DNA of 64,000 bases from Zeimonas sp044507525 (GTDB lineage Bacteria; Pseudomonadota; Gammaproteobacteria; Burkholderiales; Burkholderiaceae_E), in contig JBIQJM010000006.1 of assembly GCA_044507525.1 (NCBI GenBank), positions 17,700-81,699 of the forward strand, read 5' to 3'. The notes below the pieces were generated by a model that did no database searches, had not been told where the DNA came from, and saw only the letters and a list, made by a program, of their open reading frames with translations. Of this stretch, positions 45,338 to 54,070 are shown piece after piece. The position numbers and the translations under genes were made by a program. Each line of letters starts with the position of its first letter. Position 1 is the first letter of the stretch.

Positions 45338-46518
45338 TGGCGAGGGCGCTGGAAGGCATCACCGTCGTCACGCTCGAGCACGCGATCGCGGCCCCGTTCT
45401 GCACGCGCCAGCTCGCCGACCTCGGCGCGCGCGTCATCAAGATCGAGCGTCCCGGCGTCGGCGACTTCGCGCGCGCCTACGACCAGCGCGTGCGCGGGCT
45501 CGCCTCGCATTTCGTCTGGACGAACCGCTCGAAGGAAAGCCTGACGCTCGACCTGAAGCACGCCGAGGCGCCCGTCGTCCTCGAGCGGCTGCTCGGGCGG
45601 GCCGACGTGCTCGTGCAGAACCTCGCGCCCGGCGCCGCCGCGCGGCTCGGCCTGTCCTTCGAGGCGCTGCATCCGCGCTTTCCGCGGCTCGTCGTCTGCG
45701 ACATCTCGGGCTACGGCGCCGACGGTCCGCACCGCGACCGCAAGGCCTACGACCTGCTGATCCAGAGCGAATCCGGTTTCCTGTCGGTCACCGGCACGCC
45801 CGACGAGCCGGCGAAGGCGGGCTGCTCGATCGCCGACATCTCCGCCGGCATGTACGCCTACTCGAACATCCTCGCCGCGCTGATCGAGCGCTCGAAGACC
45901 GGCAAGGGCCGGCGCATCGACGTCTCGATGCTCGAGAGCATGGTCGAATGGATGGGCTACCCGCTGTACTACGCGTTCGAAGGCGCGGCGCCGCCCGCGC
46001 GCACCGGCGCGTCGCATGCGACGATCTATCCGTACGGTCCCTTTCCGGCCGGCGACGGCAAGGTCGTGATGCTCGGGCTGCAGAACGAGCGCGAGTGGCA
46101 CACCTTCTGCACGAAGGTGCTCGAGAGCCCGGAGCTCGCCGCCGACCCGCGCTTCGACTCGAATGCGCGGCGCACCGCCGCGCGCGATGCGCTGCGCGCG
46201 ATCGTCGTCGACGCCTTCGCGCGCTTCACCGCCGAGCAGGTGGTCGCGCGGCTCGACGAGGCGGGCATCGCGAACGCGCGGATGAACACGATGGACGAGG
46301 TCTGGGCGCACCCGCAACTGCAGGCGCGCGGCCGCTGGACGCAGGTCGACACGCCGGCCGGTGCGGTGCCGACGCTGCTTCCGCCGGGGATGTCGCGCGC
46401 CGACGAGCCGCGCATCGACCCGGTGCCGGCGCTCGGCGCGCACACCGACGCGATCCTCTCCGAGCTCGGCTACGAGCGGCCGCAGATCGAGCGGCTGCGC
46501 AACGAGGGCGCGCTGTGA
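45337..46518 (+). CDS. CaiB/BaiF (family III) CoA-transferase, itaconate-type
   Basis: 393 residues. N-terminal Rossmann part (LEGITVVTLEHAIAAPFCTRQLADLGARV; NRSKESLTLDLK), the catalytic Asp in KAYDLLIQSESG, and the small C-terminal domain (NTMDEVWAHPQLQARGRW). Family III transferases move CoA between a CoA-thioester donor, typically succinyl-CoA, and a carboxylate. In this gene order it is the likely succinyl-CoA:itaconate CoA-transferase (Ict). Starts in a TGATG overlap with the dehydrogenase gene. Confidence 0.87.
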   Translation: MARALEGITVVTLEHAIAAPFCTRQLADLGARVIKIERPGVGDFARAYDQRVRGLASHFVWTNRSKESLTLDLKHAEAPVVLERLLGRADVLVQNLAPGAAARLGLSFEALHPRFPRLVVCDISGYGADGPHRDRKAYDLLIQSESGFLSVTGTPDEPAKAGCSIADISAGMYAYSNILAALIERSKTGKGRRIDVSMLESMVEWMGYPLYYAFEGAAPPARTGASHATIYPYGPFPAGDGKVVMLGLQNEREWHTFCTKVLESPELAADPRFDSNARRTAARDALRAIVVDAFARFTAEQVVARLDEAGIANARMNTMDEVWAHPQLQARGRWTQVDTPAGAVPTLLPPGMSRADEPRIDPVPALGAHTDAILSELGYERPQIERLRNEGAL

Positions 46519-46532
46519 AGCGCGAGGACGAC

Positions 46533-47927
46533 ATGTCGCAATCGACTTCCCCCGCCGCGGCTCCCGTCGCCGCATCGGCCGCGCTTGCGCGCTTCGCCGC
46601 GCAGTTGCGCTTCGACGACATCCCGGCGCCGGTCGTGCGCCGCGCCGAGGATCTCTTCGTCGACTGGTTCGGCTCGGCGCTCGCCGGCAAGGGCGCGCGC
46701 CCGGTCGAGACGATCGCGCGTTTCCTCGAATCGATGGGCCCGTCGGACGGCCCCTCCGAGATCCCGATCCACCGGCGCACGAGCAGCCCGCTCGTCGCCG
46801 CCGCCGTGAACGCCGCGTCCTCGCACTTCGCCGAACAGGACGACGTGCACAACGGCTCGGTCTTCCATCCGGCCGCCGTCGTCTTCCCGCCGGCGCTCGC
46901 CGTCGCGCAGGCGCTCGGTCGCTCGGGTGCGGAACTGCTGTGCGCGGCGGTCGCCGGCTACGAGGTCGGCATCCGCGTCGGCGAGTTCCTCGGCCGCTCG
47001 CACTACAAGGTCTTCCACACGACGGGCACCGCCGGCACGCTCGCCGCCGCTGCCGCCGTCGGCCAGCTGCTGCGGCTGTCGCCCGAGGCGATGCGGCACG
47101 CCTTCGGTTCGGCGGGCACGCAGGCGGCGGGGCTCTGGGAGTTCCTGCGCGACGCCGCCGACTCCAAGCAGCTGCACACGGCGCACGCGGCGGCCGCCGG
47201 CCTGGCTGCGGCCTATCTCGCCGCCGACGGCTTCACCGGCGCGCATCGCATCCTCGAAGGCGAACGCGGGATGGCGGCGGGCATGTCGAGCGACGCCGAC
47301 GCATCGCGGCTCGTCGATCGGCTGGGCGAACGCTGGACGCTGGCCGAGACTTCGTTCAAGTTCCACGCCTCGTGCCGCCACACGCACCCTGCGGCCGACG
47401 CGCTGCTCGCGGCGATGCGCGCCAACGCAGTGCAGGCGGGCGAGATCGAGTCGGTCGTCGCGCGCGTGCACCAGGGTGCGATCGACGTGCTCGGGCCGGT
47501 CGTCGATCCGCAGACGGTGCACCAGGCGAAGTTCTCGATGGGCACCGTGCTCGGGCTCGCTGCGACGAGAGGGCGCGCGTCGCTCGCCGACTTCGACGCC
47601 CACTGGCGCGCGCCCGAGGTCGTCGCGTTCCGCGAACGCGTGCGGATGACGCTCGACGACGAAGTCGACGCGGCCTATCCGCAGCGCTGGATCGGCAAGG
47701 TCGAGCTGCGCACGCGCGACGGCCGCGTATTCGAGGCGCGCGTCGACGAGCCCAAGGGCGACCCGGGCAACACGCTGTCGCCCGAGGAGGTGGACGACAA
47801 GGCGATCCGCCTCGCGCAGTATCGCGACGGCGCCTCGGCCGACGAGATGCGCGAATCGATCGCGCGCATCCGCGCGCTCGCGCAGGCGCCGATCGTCGGA
47901 AAGCTGCTCACGACGAAGGAGCGATGA
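46533..47927 (+). CDS. MmgE/PrpD family protein
   Basis: 464 residues from ATG 46533, which has GAGGA 4 nt upstream; an in-frame GTG at 46515 overlapping the previous stop would add 6 residues. Family features: DLFVDWFGSALAGKG, ASSHFAEQDDVHNGSVFHPAAVV, GYEVGIRVGEFLG, HTTGTAGTLAAAAAVG, and FKFHASCRHTHPAADALL. The family includes 2-methylcitrate dehydratase and cis-aconitate decarboxylase, the enzyme that makes itaconate. Here it may act on a methylated C5 or C6 tricarboxylate/dicarboxylate; the direction and substrate are not deducible. Confidence 0.88.
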   Translation: MSQSTSPAAAPVAASAALARFAAQLRFDDIPAPVVRRAEDLFVDWFGSALAGKGARPVETIARFLESMGPSDGPSEIPIHRRTSSPLVAAAVNAASSHFAEQDDVHNGSVFHPAAVVFPPALAVAQALGRSGAELLCAAVAGYEVGIRVGEFLGRSHYKVFHTTGTAGTLAAAAAVGQLLRLSPEAMRHAFGSAGTQAAGLWEFLRDAADSKQLHTAHAAAAGLAAAYLAADGFTGAHRILEGERGMAAGMSSDADASRLVDRLGERWTLAETSFKFHASCRHTHPAADALLAAMRANAVQAGEIESVVARVHQGAIDVLGPVVDPQTVHQAKFSMGTVLGLAATRGRASLADFDAHWRAPEVVAFRERVRMTLDDEVDAAYPQRWIGKVELRTRDGRVFEARVDEPKGDPGNTLSPEEVDDKAIRLAQYRDGASADEMRESIARIRALAQAPIVGKLLTTKER

Positions 47928-47929
47928 CG

Positions 47930-48778
47930 ATGGAGCGGCCGCTGCGTTCGCTGCTGTTCGTCCCGGGACACCGCGCCGACCGTTTCGCGAAGGCGCTCGC
48001 GGCCGGGGCGGACGCCGTCGTCGTCGATCTCGAGGACGCGGTCCCGCCTTCGGCCAAGGAGCAGGCGCGCGCCGCCGTGGCAGCCTGGCTCGATTCGTCG
48101 CCGCTCGCGTCGGCCGCGCCGGACGCCGCGCCCGCGCGGGCACCGCGCATCCTCGTGCGCATCAACGGCGCCGACAGCGCCTGGTTCGGCGACGATCTTT
48201 CGCTCGTCGGCAAGGCCGCGCTCGATGCGGTGATGATTCCCAAGAGCGAGAGCGGCGAGGTGCTCGATTGCGTCCGCGGTGCCGGCGCGCGCGCGCTGGT
48301 GCCGCTGGTCGAGACCGCCGCCGGCTTCGCCGGCCTTCGTGCGCTCGCCGGTGCACCGGGCGTCGAGCGGCTCGCCTTCGGCACGATCGACTTCCAGGTC
48401 GATCTCGGGATGCGCGACGCCGACGAGGACGACCTGCTGCCCTTTCGCACGCAGTTCGTGCTCGCGTCGCGGCTCGCGTCGATTGGCGCGCCCATCGACG
48501 GCGTCAGCACCGCGATCGACGACGCCGGGCGCCTCGCGCACGACGTGCAACGCGCGCGCCGGCTCGGCTTCGGCGGCAAGCTGTGCATCCATCCCCGGCA
48601 GGTCGCCCAGGTCAACGCGCTGTTCGCGCCGCACGCCGACGAGATCGCCTGGGCGCAGCGCGTCCTCGAGGCAGCCGCGTCCGCCGGCGGCGCGGCCGTC
48701 GCGGTCGACGGCAAGATGGTCGACAAGCCGGTGATGCTGCGCGCCGAGGCGATCCTGCGCGAGGCGGAACCGCGATGA
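47930..48778 (+). CDS. CitE-type lyase, citramalyl-CoA lyase candidate
   Basis: 282 residues, HpcH/HpaI-CitE family TIM barrel. Seen: LRSLLFVPGHRADRFAKAL, GADAVVVDLEDAVPPSAKEQAR, the Mg-binding Glu in LVPLVETAAGF and Asp in FGTIDFQVDLG, and CIHPRQVAQVN. It should cleave (S)-citramalyl-CoA to acetyl-CoA and pyruvate (Ccl). AAGGAG at 47916-47921 is 8 nt from ATG 47930 but only 2 nt from the in-frame ATG 47924, so 47930 is preferred. Its stop overlaps the methyltransferase start (ATGA). Confidence 0.88.
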   Translation: MERPLRSLLFVPGHRADRFAKALAAGADAVVVDLEDAVPPSAKEQARAAVAAWLDSSPLASAAPDAAPARAPRILVRINGADSAWFGDDLSLVGKAALDAVMIPKSESGEVLDCVRGAGARALVPLVETAAGFAGLRALAGAPGVERLAFGTIDFQVDLGMRDADEDDLLPFRTQFVLASRLASIGAPIDGVSTAIDDAGRLAHDVQRARRLGFGGKLCIHPRQVAQVNALFAPHADEIAWAQRVLEAAASAGGAAVAVDGKMVDKPVMLRAEAILREAEPR

Positions 48779-49398
48779 GCGAGGATCGCGTCGCCGCGCT
48801 GGCGAAGTTCTGGAACGCGCGCTACGCCGGCGACGACTACGCCTACGGCACCGAGCCGAACGATTTCCTGGTCGCGCAGGCGGCGTCGCTGCCGGCCGGG
48901 CGGCCCGTCCTCTGCCTGGCCGACGGCGAAGGCCGCAACGGCGTCTGGCTCGCAAAGCGCGGCTTCGAGGTCACTTCGCTCGACGTCGCGCAACAGGGCC
49001 TGGAGAAGGCACGCGCGCTCGCGCAGCGCGCCGGCGTCGCGCTGCGGACCGTGCAGGCGGACGTCACCCGGCACGAACTCGGCACGGAGCGCTGGGGCGC
49101 GATCGTCTCGATCTTCCTGCACCTGCCGCAGCGCGCACGCGCGGCGCTGCACGCGCGCTGCGTGCGGGCGCTGGCGCCGGGCGGGGTGTACGTCTACGAG
49201 GCCTACGGCAAGCGCCAGCCCGAGTACGGGACCGGCGGTCCGCCGGAGCCCGGGCTGCTCGCGCGCCTGGAAGACGTGGTCGAGGAACTCGCCGGCTGCG
49301 AGATCGTGCACCGTTTCGACGGCGTTCGCCCGGTGCACGAGGGGCGTCACCATCACGGTGACGCCCACGTCGTTCAGGTGCTGGCCCGGAAGCCGTAG
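48775..49398 (+). CDS. Class I SAM-dependent methyltransferase (TehB-like)
   Basis: 207 residues. N-terminal WNARYAGDDYAYGTEPNDFL, then the SAM-binding loop VLCLADGEGRNGVWLAKRG, acidic loop SLDV, and later SIFLHLPQ; the C-terminus is His-rich (GRHHHGDAHVVQ). This layout occurs in TehB-like and small-molecule methyltransferases. It is translationally coupled to the lyase gene and is the last + strand gene of the island, 1 nt from the convergent dctM stop. Methylation of a pathway carboxylate (compare trans-aconitate methyltransferase) is a speculative reading. Confidence 0.85.
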   Translation: MSEDRVAALAKFWNARYAGDDYAYGTEPNDFLVAQAASLPAGRPVLCLADGEGRNGVWLAKRGFEVTSLDVAQQGLEKARALAQRAGVALRTVQADVTRHELGTERWGAIVSIFLHLPQRARAALHARCVRALAPGGVYVYEAYGKRQPEYGTGGPPEPGLLARLEDVVEELAGCEIVHRFDGVRPVHEGRHHHGDAHVVQVLARKP

Positions 49399-49399
49399 C

Positions 49400-50677
49400 T
49401 CACTTCAGCAGGTTCGGCAGCGCCAGCGAGATCCACGGCACGTAGGTGATCACGACGAGGAAGCCGAGCAGCACCATCAGCCACGGCAGCGAGGCGCTGA
49501 TCACCTGGCCGACCGGCATCTTGGTGATGCCGGCGGTGACGAACAGGTTCAGGCCGACCGGTGGCGTCACCAGCCCGATCTCCAGGTTCACGACCATGAT
49601 GATGCCGAGGTGCACCGGATCGATGCCCAGCTGCATCGCGATCGGAAAGAGGATGGGCGCCAGGATCAGGATGATTCCCGTCGGCTCCATGAACATGCCC
49701 GCTCCCAGCAGCAGGATGTTCACGACGATCAGGAACGCCCATGCCGGCATCCCCCAGGCGAGGATCTGCTCGGCGATGAGTTGCGGAATGCGCTCGGTGG
49801 TCAGCACGTGCGCGAACAGCAGCGCGTTGGCGATGATGAACATCAGCATCACCGTGACCTTCGACGCGTCGACCAGGACCTCGGGAACGTCGCGCATGCC
49901 CATGTCGCGGTAGACGAACACCGCGATCAGGAAGGCGTATACGGCGGCCACCGCCGCCGCCTCGGTGGGCGTGAAGATGCCGCCGTAGATGCCGCCGAGG
50001 ATGATGACGATGAGCAGCAATCCCCACAGCGAATCGCGCCCCGCCACGAGAACTTCGCGCAGCGTTGCGCGCGGCTGGCTCGGCAGGCCGATGATCCGTG
50101 CGCGGATGTAGATCGCGACCATCAGGCACAGCCCCAGCAGGATGCCGGGAACCACCCCCGCCATGAACAGGTCGCCCACCGACGTCTCGGTGACCGCACC
50201 GTAGACGACCATGACGATCGACGGGGGAATCAGGATCCCGAGCGTGCCGGCATTGGTGACGACGCCGGCGGCGAAGGGCTGCGGGTAGCCCGCCCTCACC
50301 ATCCCGGCGATGACGATCGAGCCCACAGCGACCACCGTGGCAGGCGACGATCCCGAGACGGCAGCGAACAGCATGCACGCCATCACGGAGGCGATCGCCA
50401 GGCCGCCGCGGAAGTGTCCGACGCAGGCGACCGCGAAGCGGATCATCCGCTTGGCGACGCCCCCGGTGGTCATGAAGGCGCCGCCGAGGATGAAGAACGG
50501 GATCGCCAGCAGCGTGAAATGCTCGGACGTTTCGTAGAGCTTCAGTGCCAGCGAGGCGAGCGAGTCCTGCCCGAGCAACAGGATCGTGAGCAGCGACGAC
50601 AGGCCGAGCGCGATGGCCACCGGCATGCCCATGAACATGAAGACGAACAACAGGACGAACAGCGCGGCGGTCGTCAC
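49400..50677 (-). CDS. TRAP transporter large permease (DctM)
   Basis: 425 residues with about 12 hydrophobic helices, the large membrane subunit of a TRAP carboxylate importer. Typical motifs: FMGMPVAIALGLSS, LLAIPFFILGGAFM, SGSSPATVVAVGSIVIAGM, GTLGILIPPSIVMVVYG, GIFTPTEAAAVAAVYAF, VTPPVGLNLFVTAGI. It starts with GTG at 50677, overlapping the dctQ stop (GTGA), after a CGGAG ribosome site. Last gene of the dctP-dctQ-dctM operon. Confidence 0.95.
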   Translation of the reverse strand: MTTAALFVLLFVFMFMGMPVAIALGLSSLLTILLLGQDSLASLALKLYETSEHFTLLAIPFFILGGAFMTTGGVAKRMIRFAVACVGHFRGGLAIASVMACMLFAAVSGSSPATVVAVGSIVIAGMVRAGYPQPFAAGVVTNAGTLGILIPPSIVMVVYGAVTETSVGDLFMAGVVPGILLGLCLMVAIYIRARIIGLPSQPRATLREVLVAGRDSLWGLLLIVIILGGIYGGIFTPTEAAAVAAVYAFLIAVFVYRDMGMRDVPEVLVDASKVTVMLMFIIANALLFAHVLTTERIPQLIAEQILAWGMPAWAFLIVVNILLLGAGMFMEPTGIILILAPILFPIAMQLGIDPVHLGIIMVVNLEIGLVTPPVGLNLFVTAGITKMPVGQVISASLPWLMVLLGFLVVITYVPWISLALPNLLK

Positions 50678-51225
50678 GTGCGTTCTCCGGGCGGCGGCTC
50701 GTCGGAGCCGGTGGCCAGCTTCATCGCGTCTTCGACCTCGTCACCGACGAGATGCGCTTCCCTGCCGGACAGCAGTTGCCAGAGCACCTCGGCGAGCCGA
50801 ACGAAGAGCAGCGCGTAGCCGATCGGCAGCACGAGTCGTGGTATCCACTGCGGGATCGGGACGTCCTGCGCGAGGATGCCGATCTCGTACATCTTGTCGA
50901 CGTAGATCCACCCGCCGACGAAGACGATCGCCGCATAGACCAGGCACAGCAGCGTCGCGACGATCGCGACGACCCGCGCGGTCCGGGGCTTCAGCCGCCT
51001 CGTCAGCACGTCGATGCCGATGTGCGCGCCGACCCGCACGCCGTAGGAGATGCCGAGGAAGATCAGCCCGCCGAACAGGAAGGTCGTGAACTCGAGCGCC
51101 CAGACGAAGCTGTAGTTGAATACGTAGCGGGCGACCACCTGGACGAAGGTGACGAGCGTCATCACGGCCAGAAGAAGGGCAACCAGCCCTTCCTCCAGCC
51201 GTCCCAGGACGCGTGCCCCTCTCAT
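50674..51225 (-). CDS. TRAP transporter small permease (DctQ)
   Basis: 183 residues, four TM helices (about 12-34, 47-66, 82-105, 129-150) with family segments QVVARYVFNYSFVWALEF and ISYGVRVGAHIGIDVLTRRL. It forms the membrane complex with DctM. A charged C-terminal tail ends PPPGERT. It lies 47 nt downstream of dctP and overlaps dctM by 4 nt. Confidence 0.94.
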   Translation of the reverse strand: MRGARVLGRLEEGLVALLLAVMTLVTFVQVVARYVFNYSFVWALEFTTFLFGGLIFLGISYGVRVGAHIGIDVLTRRLKPRTARVVAIVATLLCLVYAAIVFVGGWIYVDKMYEIGILAQDVPIPQWIPRLVLPIGYALLFVRLAEVLWQLLSGREAHLVGDEVEDAMKLATGSDEPPPGERT

Positions 51226-51272
51226 GGCGCCGCTCCCGGCGCCATGTCAGCGCGGTGCACCGACGCCCGCCT

Positions 51273-52262
51273 TTACTCGTTCGACTTCAGCGCGGCCTGG
51301 ATTAGGTCCTGGCCGATGTCGCCCTCGAACTTCTTCCAGACCGGTTCCATCGCCTTGCGCCACGCGGCGACGTCTTCCTTCGAGAGCTCCTGGATCCGCG
51401 CCTTGCCGGCGTCGGCGATCAGCTTGCGGTCGCGCTCGTTGAAGTCGTTGGCCATCTTGTTGGCGTAGGCGGTCGCCTCGTCCATCGCCTGCTTCAGGCC
51501 GTTGCGGATGTCTTCGGGCAGCCCGTCCCACCACTTGGCGTTGGTGACGACCATGTAGTCGATCACGCCGTGGTTGGTGTTGGCGATCGTCTTCTGTACC
51601 TCGTGGAACTTCTGCGAGTAGATGTTCGACCAGGTGTTCTCCTGGCCGTCGACGACGCCGGTCTGCAACGCCTGGTACACCTCGGCGAAGGCCATCTTCT
51701 GCGGGTTCGCGCCGAGTGCGCGGAACTGCGCCTCGAGCACGTCGGACGCCTGGATGCGGAACTTCAGTCCCTTGACGTCCTCGGGGCGGCGCAGCTGCTC
51801 GCGGTTGGTCGACAGCTGCTTCATCCCGTTGTGCCAGTAGGCCAGGCCGAGCAGGTTGCGGTTGCGCATCACGTTCAGCAGCGACTGCCCCGGCTCGCTC
51901 TGCTGGAAGCGGTCGACCGCCGCGATGTCGTCGAACAGGAAGGGCAGGTCGAAGAGCTGGATCTTCTTGGTGTAGCGGTCGAATTTCGACAGCGACGGCG
52001 CGATGAACTGCACGTCGCCGAGCAGCAGCGCCTCCATCTCCTTCGCGTCGCCGAACAGCTGCGAGCTCGGGAAGACCTGCACCTGCACCTTGCCCGGCAG
52101 CAGCTTCTCGGCGACTTCCTTGAACTTCAACGCGCCCTGGCCCTTCGGCGTGGCTTCCGCCACCACGTGGCTGAACTTGACGACGATCGGCCCCTGGGCG
52201 TAGGCGCCGATCGAGAACGACAGCGCGACGGCGCCGGCTGCGAGGGCTGCTGCAAGCCTCAT
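51273..52262 (-). CDS. TRAP transporter substrate-binding protein (DctP)
   Basis: 329 residues. Signal peptide at residues 1 to about 22 (ending GAYAQ), mature domain with VVKFSHVVAEATPKGQGALKF, LPFLFDDIAAVDRF, FRIQASDVLEAQFRALGANPQ and EVYQALQTGVVDGQENTWSNI, the canonical DctP signatures. The Arg in FRIQ is the conserved carboxylate-clamping residue, so the ligand is an organic acid. Context with the CoA-transferase/hydratase/lyase set suggests itaconate or a related C5 dicarboxylate. Start 52262 has AAGGAG 8 nt upstream. The 153 nt between here and lipA holds its promoter region; no strong -10/-35 pair is seen. Confidence 0.93.
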   Translation of the reverse strand: MRLAAALAAGAVALSFSIGAYAQGPIVVKFSHVVAEATPKGQGALKFKEVAEKLLPGKVQVQVFPSSQLFGDAKEMEALLLGDVQFIAPSLSKFDRYTKKIQLFDLPFLFDDIAAVDRFQQSEPGQSLLNVMRNRNLLGLAYWHNGMKQLSTNREQLRRPEDVKGLKFRIQASDVLEAQFRALGANPQKMAFAEVYQALQTGVVDGQENTWSNIYSQKFHEVQKTIANTNHGVIDYMVVTNAKWWDGLPEDIRNGLKQAMDEATAYANKMANDFNERDRKLIADAGKARIQELSKEDVAAWRKAMEPVWKKFEGDIGQDLIQAALKSNE

Positions 52263-52415
52263 GTTCGAACTCCTTTTCACTGAAACGGGAATTGTTGGCG
52301 AATGCGGATGTGCCTTTCCATAAGGGCTTGCCCCCAAATCCTTCCGGTTCGCCCGCGCGGCACGGCCGTCGACGTGGACGGACTTTAATCGTTCGCCGGC
52401 GGGCGGCGCAAGCGA

Positions 52416-53384
52416 TCAGTCGACGCCCGCATCGTGCGCCTGCCGGTCCGCGTGGTACGAGGAACGCACGAGCGGCCCCGACGCGGTGTTCGTGAAACCC
52501 ATCCGGCGCGCCTCCTCGGCGAAGCGGCGGAAGGTGTCGGGGTGCACGTAGCGGTGCACCGGCAGGTGCGCGGTGGACGGCGCCAGGTACTGGCCGATCG
52601 TCAGCATCGCGACGCCGTGCGCGCGCAGGTCGCGCATCGTCTGCAGGATCTCGTCGTCGTCCTCGCCGAGCCCCACCATCAGCCCCGACTTGGTCGGAAC
52701 GTGGGGCACGCGGCGGGCGAACTCCGCGAGCAGCTTCAGCGAATGCGCGTAGTCGGCGCCCGGGCGCGCCTGCCGGTACAGGCGCGGCACCGTCTCGAGG
52801 TTGTGGTTCATCACGTCGGGCGGCGTGCGTTCGAGGATGTCGAGCGCACGCTCGAGGCGTCCGCGGAAGTCGGGAACCAGCACCTCGATGCGCGTGCCGG
52901 GCGAGCGCTCGCGCACCGCGGCGATGCAGTCGGCGAAATGCTGCGCACCGCCGTCGCGCAGGTCGTCCCGATCGACGCTGGTGATCACGACGTACGACAG
53001 CCGCAGTGCCGCGATGGTATCGGCCAGGTGCGCGGGCTCGGCGGTGTCGACCGGATCCGGACGGCCGTGGCCGACGTCGCAGAACGGGCAGCGCCGCGTG
53101 CACTTGTCGCCGAGGATCATGAACGTGGCGGTGCCGTTGCCGAAGCACTCGCCGATGTTCGGACACGAGGCCTCCTCGCAGACCGTGTGCAGCCGATGCT
53201 CGCGCAGCGTCGCCTTGATGCGCGCGAAGCGCGCGGCGTCGGCGGCCGGCCGCACGCGGATCCAGTGCGGCTTCTCCAGCGGCTGGGCGGCGGGCACGAC
53301 CTTGATCGGGATGCGCGAGGTCTTGGCGGCGCCTTTCTGCTTGTCGGAAGGCTCGGGTAGCGGCGAGGGGGAGGCAGGATTCAT
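52416..53384 (-). CDS. lipA: Lipoyl synthase (LipA)
   Basis: 322 residues, radical SAM enzyme inserting two sulfurs into octanoyl-protein. Two cluster motifs are complete: CEEASCPNIGEC (auxiliary cluster, CX4CX5C) and CTRRCPFC (radical SAM CX3CX2C). Also VVITSVDRDDLRDGG and SGPLVRSSYHA at the C-terminus, which carries the terminal RSSYHA signature. ATG overlaps the lipB stop (ATGA). Confidence 0.97.
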   Translation of the reverse strand: MNPASPSPLPEPSDKQKGAAKTSRIPIKVVPAAQPLEKPHWIRVRPAADAARFARIKATLREHRLHTVCEEASCPNIGECFGNGTATFMILGDKCTRRCPFCDVGHGRPDPVDTAEPAHLADTIAALRLSYVVITSVDRDDLRDGGAQHFADCIAAVRERSPGTRIEVLVPDFRGRLERALDILERTPPDVMNHNLETVPRLYRQARPGADYAHSLKLLAEFARRVPHVPTKSGLMVGLGEDDDEILQTMRDLRAHGVAMLTIGQYLAPSTAHLPVHRYVHPDTFRRFAEEARRMGFTNTASGPLVRSSYHADRQAHDAGVD

Positions 53385-54070
53385 CGTGCGTGCTCGATCG
53401 GGGAGTGCGGGAAATCGACGGCAAGGGGTACCGGAGCGGGGCCGAAGGCCGCTGCGAGCCTTGCAGCGAAGCGGCCGGACACCTCGTCGAAATCGGGCGC
53501 CGAGCGCAGGCAGCTTCGCATGTCGGTGACGGCGAGTCCGGGGTACCCGCACGGGTCGATGCGTTCGAAAGGCGAGAGATCCATCGCGACGTTCAGCGCG
53601 ACGCCGTGCCAGCTGCAGCCTTCGGAGATCCGGATGCCGATCGACGCGATCTTCGCCCCCGGCCGGCCCGCCTCGCGAACGTAGACGCCGGGCGCGCCGG
53701 CGCGGCGCACTGCCTCGATGCCGTGGGCGCCGAGCAGCGCGATCGTCTCCGCTTCGATGCGATCGACGAAGGCGCGCACCTTGATGCCGCCGCGACGCAG
53801 GTCGACGAGCAGGTAGCACACGGCCTGGCCGGGCCCGTGGTACGTGACCTGGCCGCCGCGCTCGGTGCGCACGACGGGAATCGCGCCCGGTGCGCGGACG
53901 TGTTCGAGGCGCGCGGCGCGCCCGAGCGTGAACACCGGCGGGTGCTCGACGAGCCAGATCTCGTCGGGCGTGTCGGCGCTGCGCGTGTCGGTGAACGAAC
54001 GCATCATCGGCTCGGCCCGTTCGTATTCGAGCCGCCCGAGCCGGCGCACGATCGCAGCGGAAGCCGTCAA
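53381..54070 (-). CDS. lipB: Octanoyltransferase (LipB)
   Basis: 229 residues, transfers octanoyl from ACP to lipoyl domains. Seen: DEIWLVEHPPVFTLGRA, ERGGQVTYHGPGQAVCYLLVDL, the catalytic Lys in GAKIASIGIRI, GCSWHGVALNVAMDL, and the catalytic Cys in DPCGYPGL. It starts with TTG at 54070 in a TTGA overlap with the DUF493 gene; this start matches the E. coli N-terminal length, and a GTG at 54049 is the alternative. Coupled to lipA. Confidence 0.95.
   Translation of the reverse strand: MTASAAIVRRLGRLEYERAEPMMRSFTDTRSADTPDEIWLVEHPPVFTLGRAARLEHVRAPGAIPVVRTERGGQVTYHGPGQAVCYLLVDLRRGGIKVRAFVDRIEAETIALLGAHGIEAVRRAGAPGVYVREAGRPGAKIASIGIRISEGCSWHGVALNVAMDLSPFERIDPCGYPGLAVTDMRSCLRSAPDFDEVSGRFAARLAAAFGPAPVPLAVDFPHSPIEHAR

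Noticed and set aside
46515..46532. GTG 46515 as the start of the MmgE/PrpD gene
   Set aside because: It gives a 4-nt overlap like its neighbours, but ATG 46533 has GAGGA just upstream; the difference is six residues and cannot be settled here.
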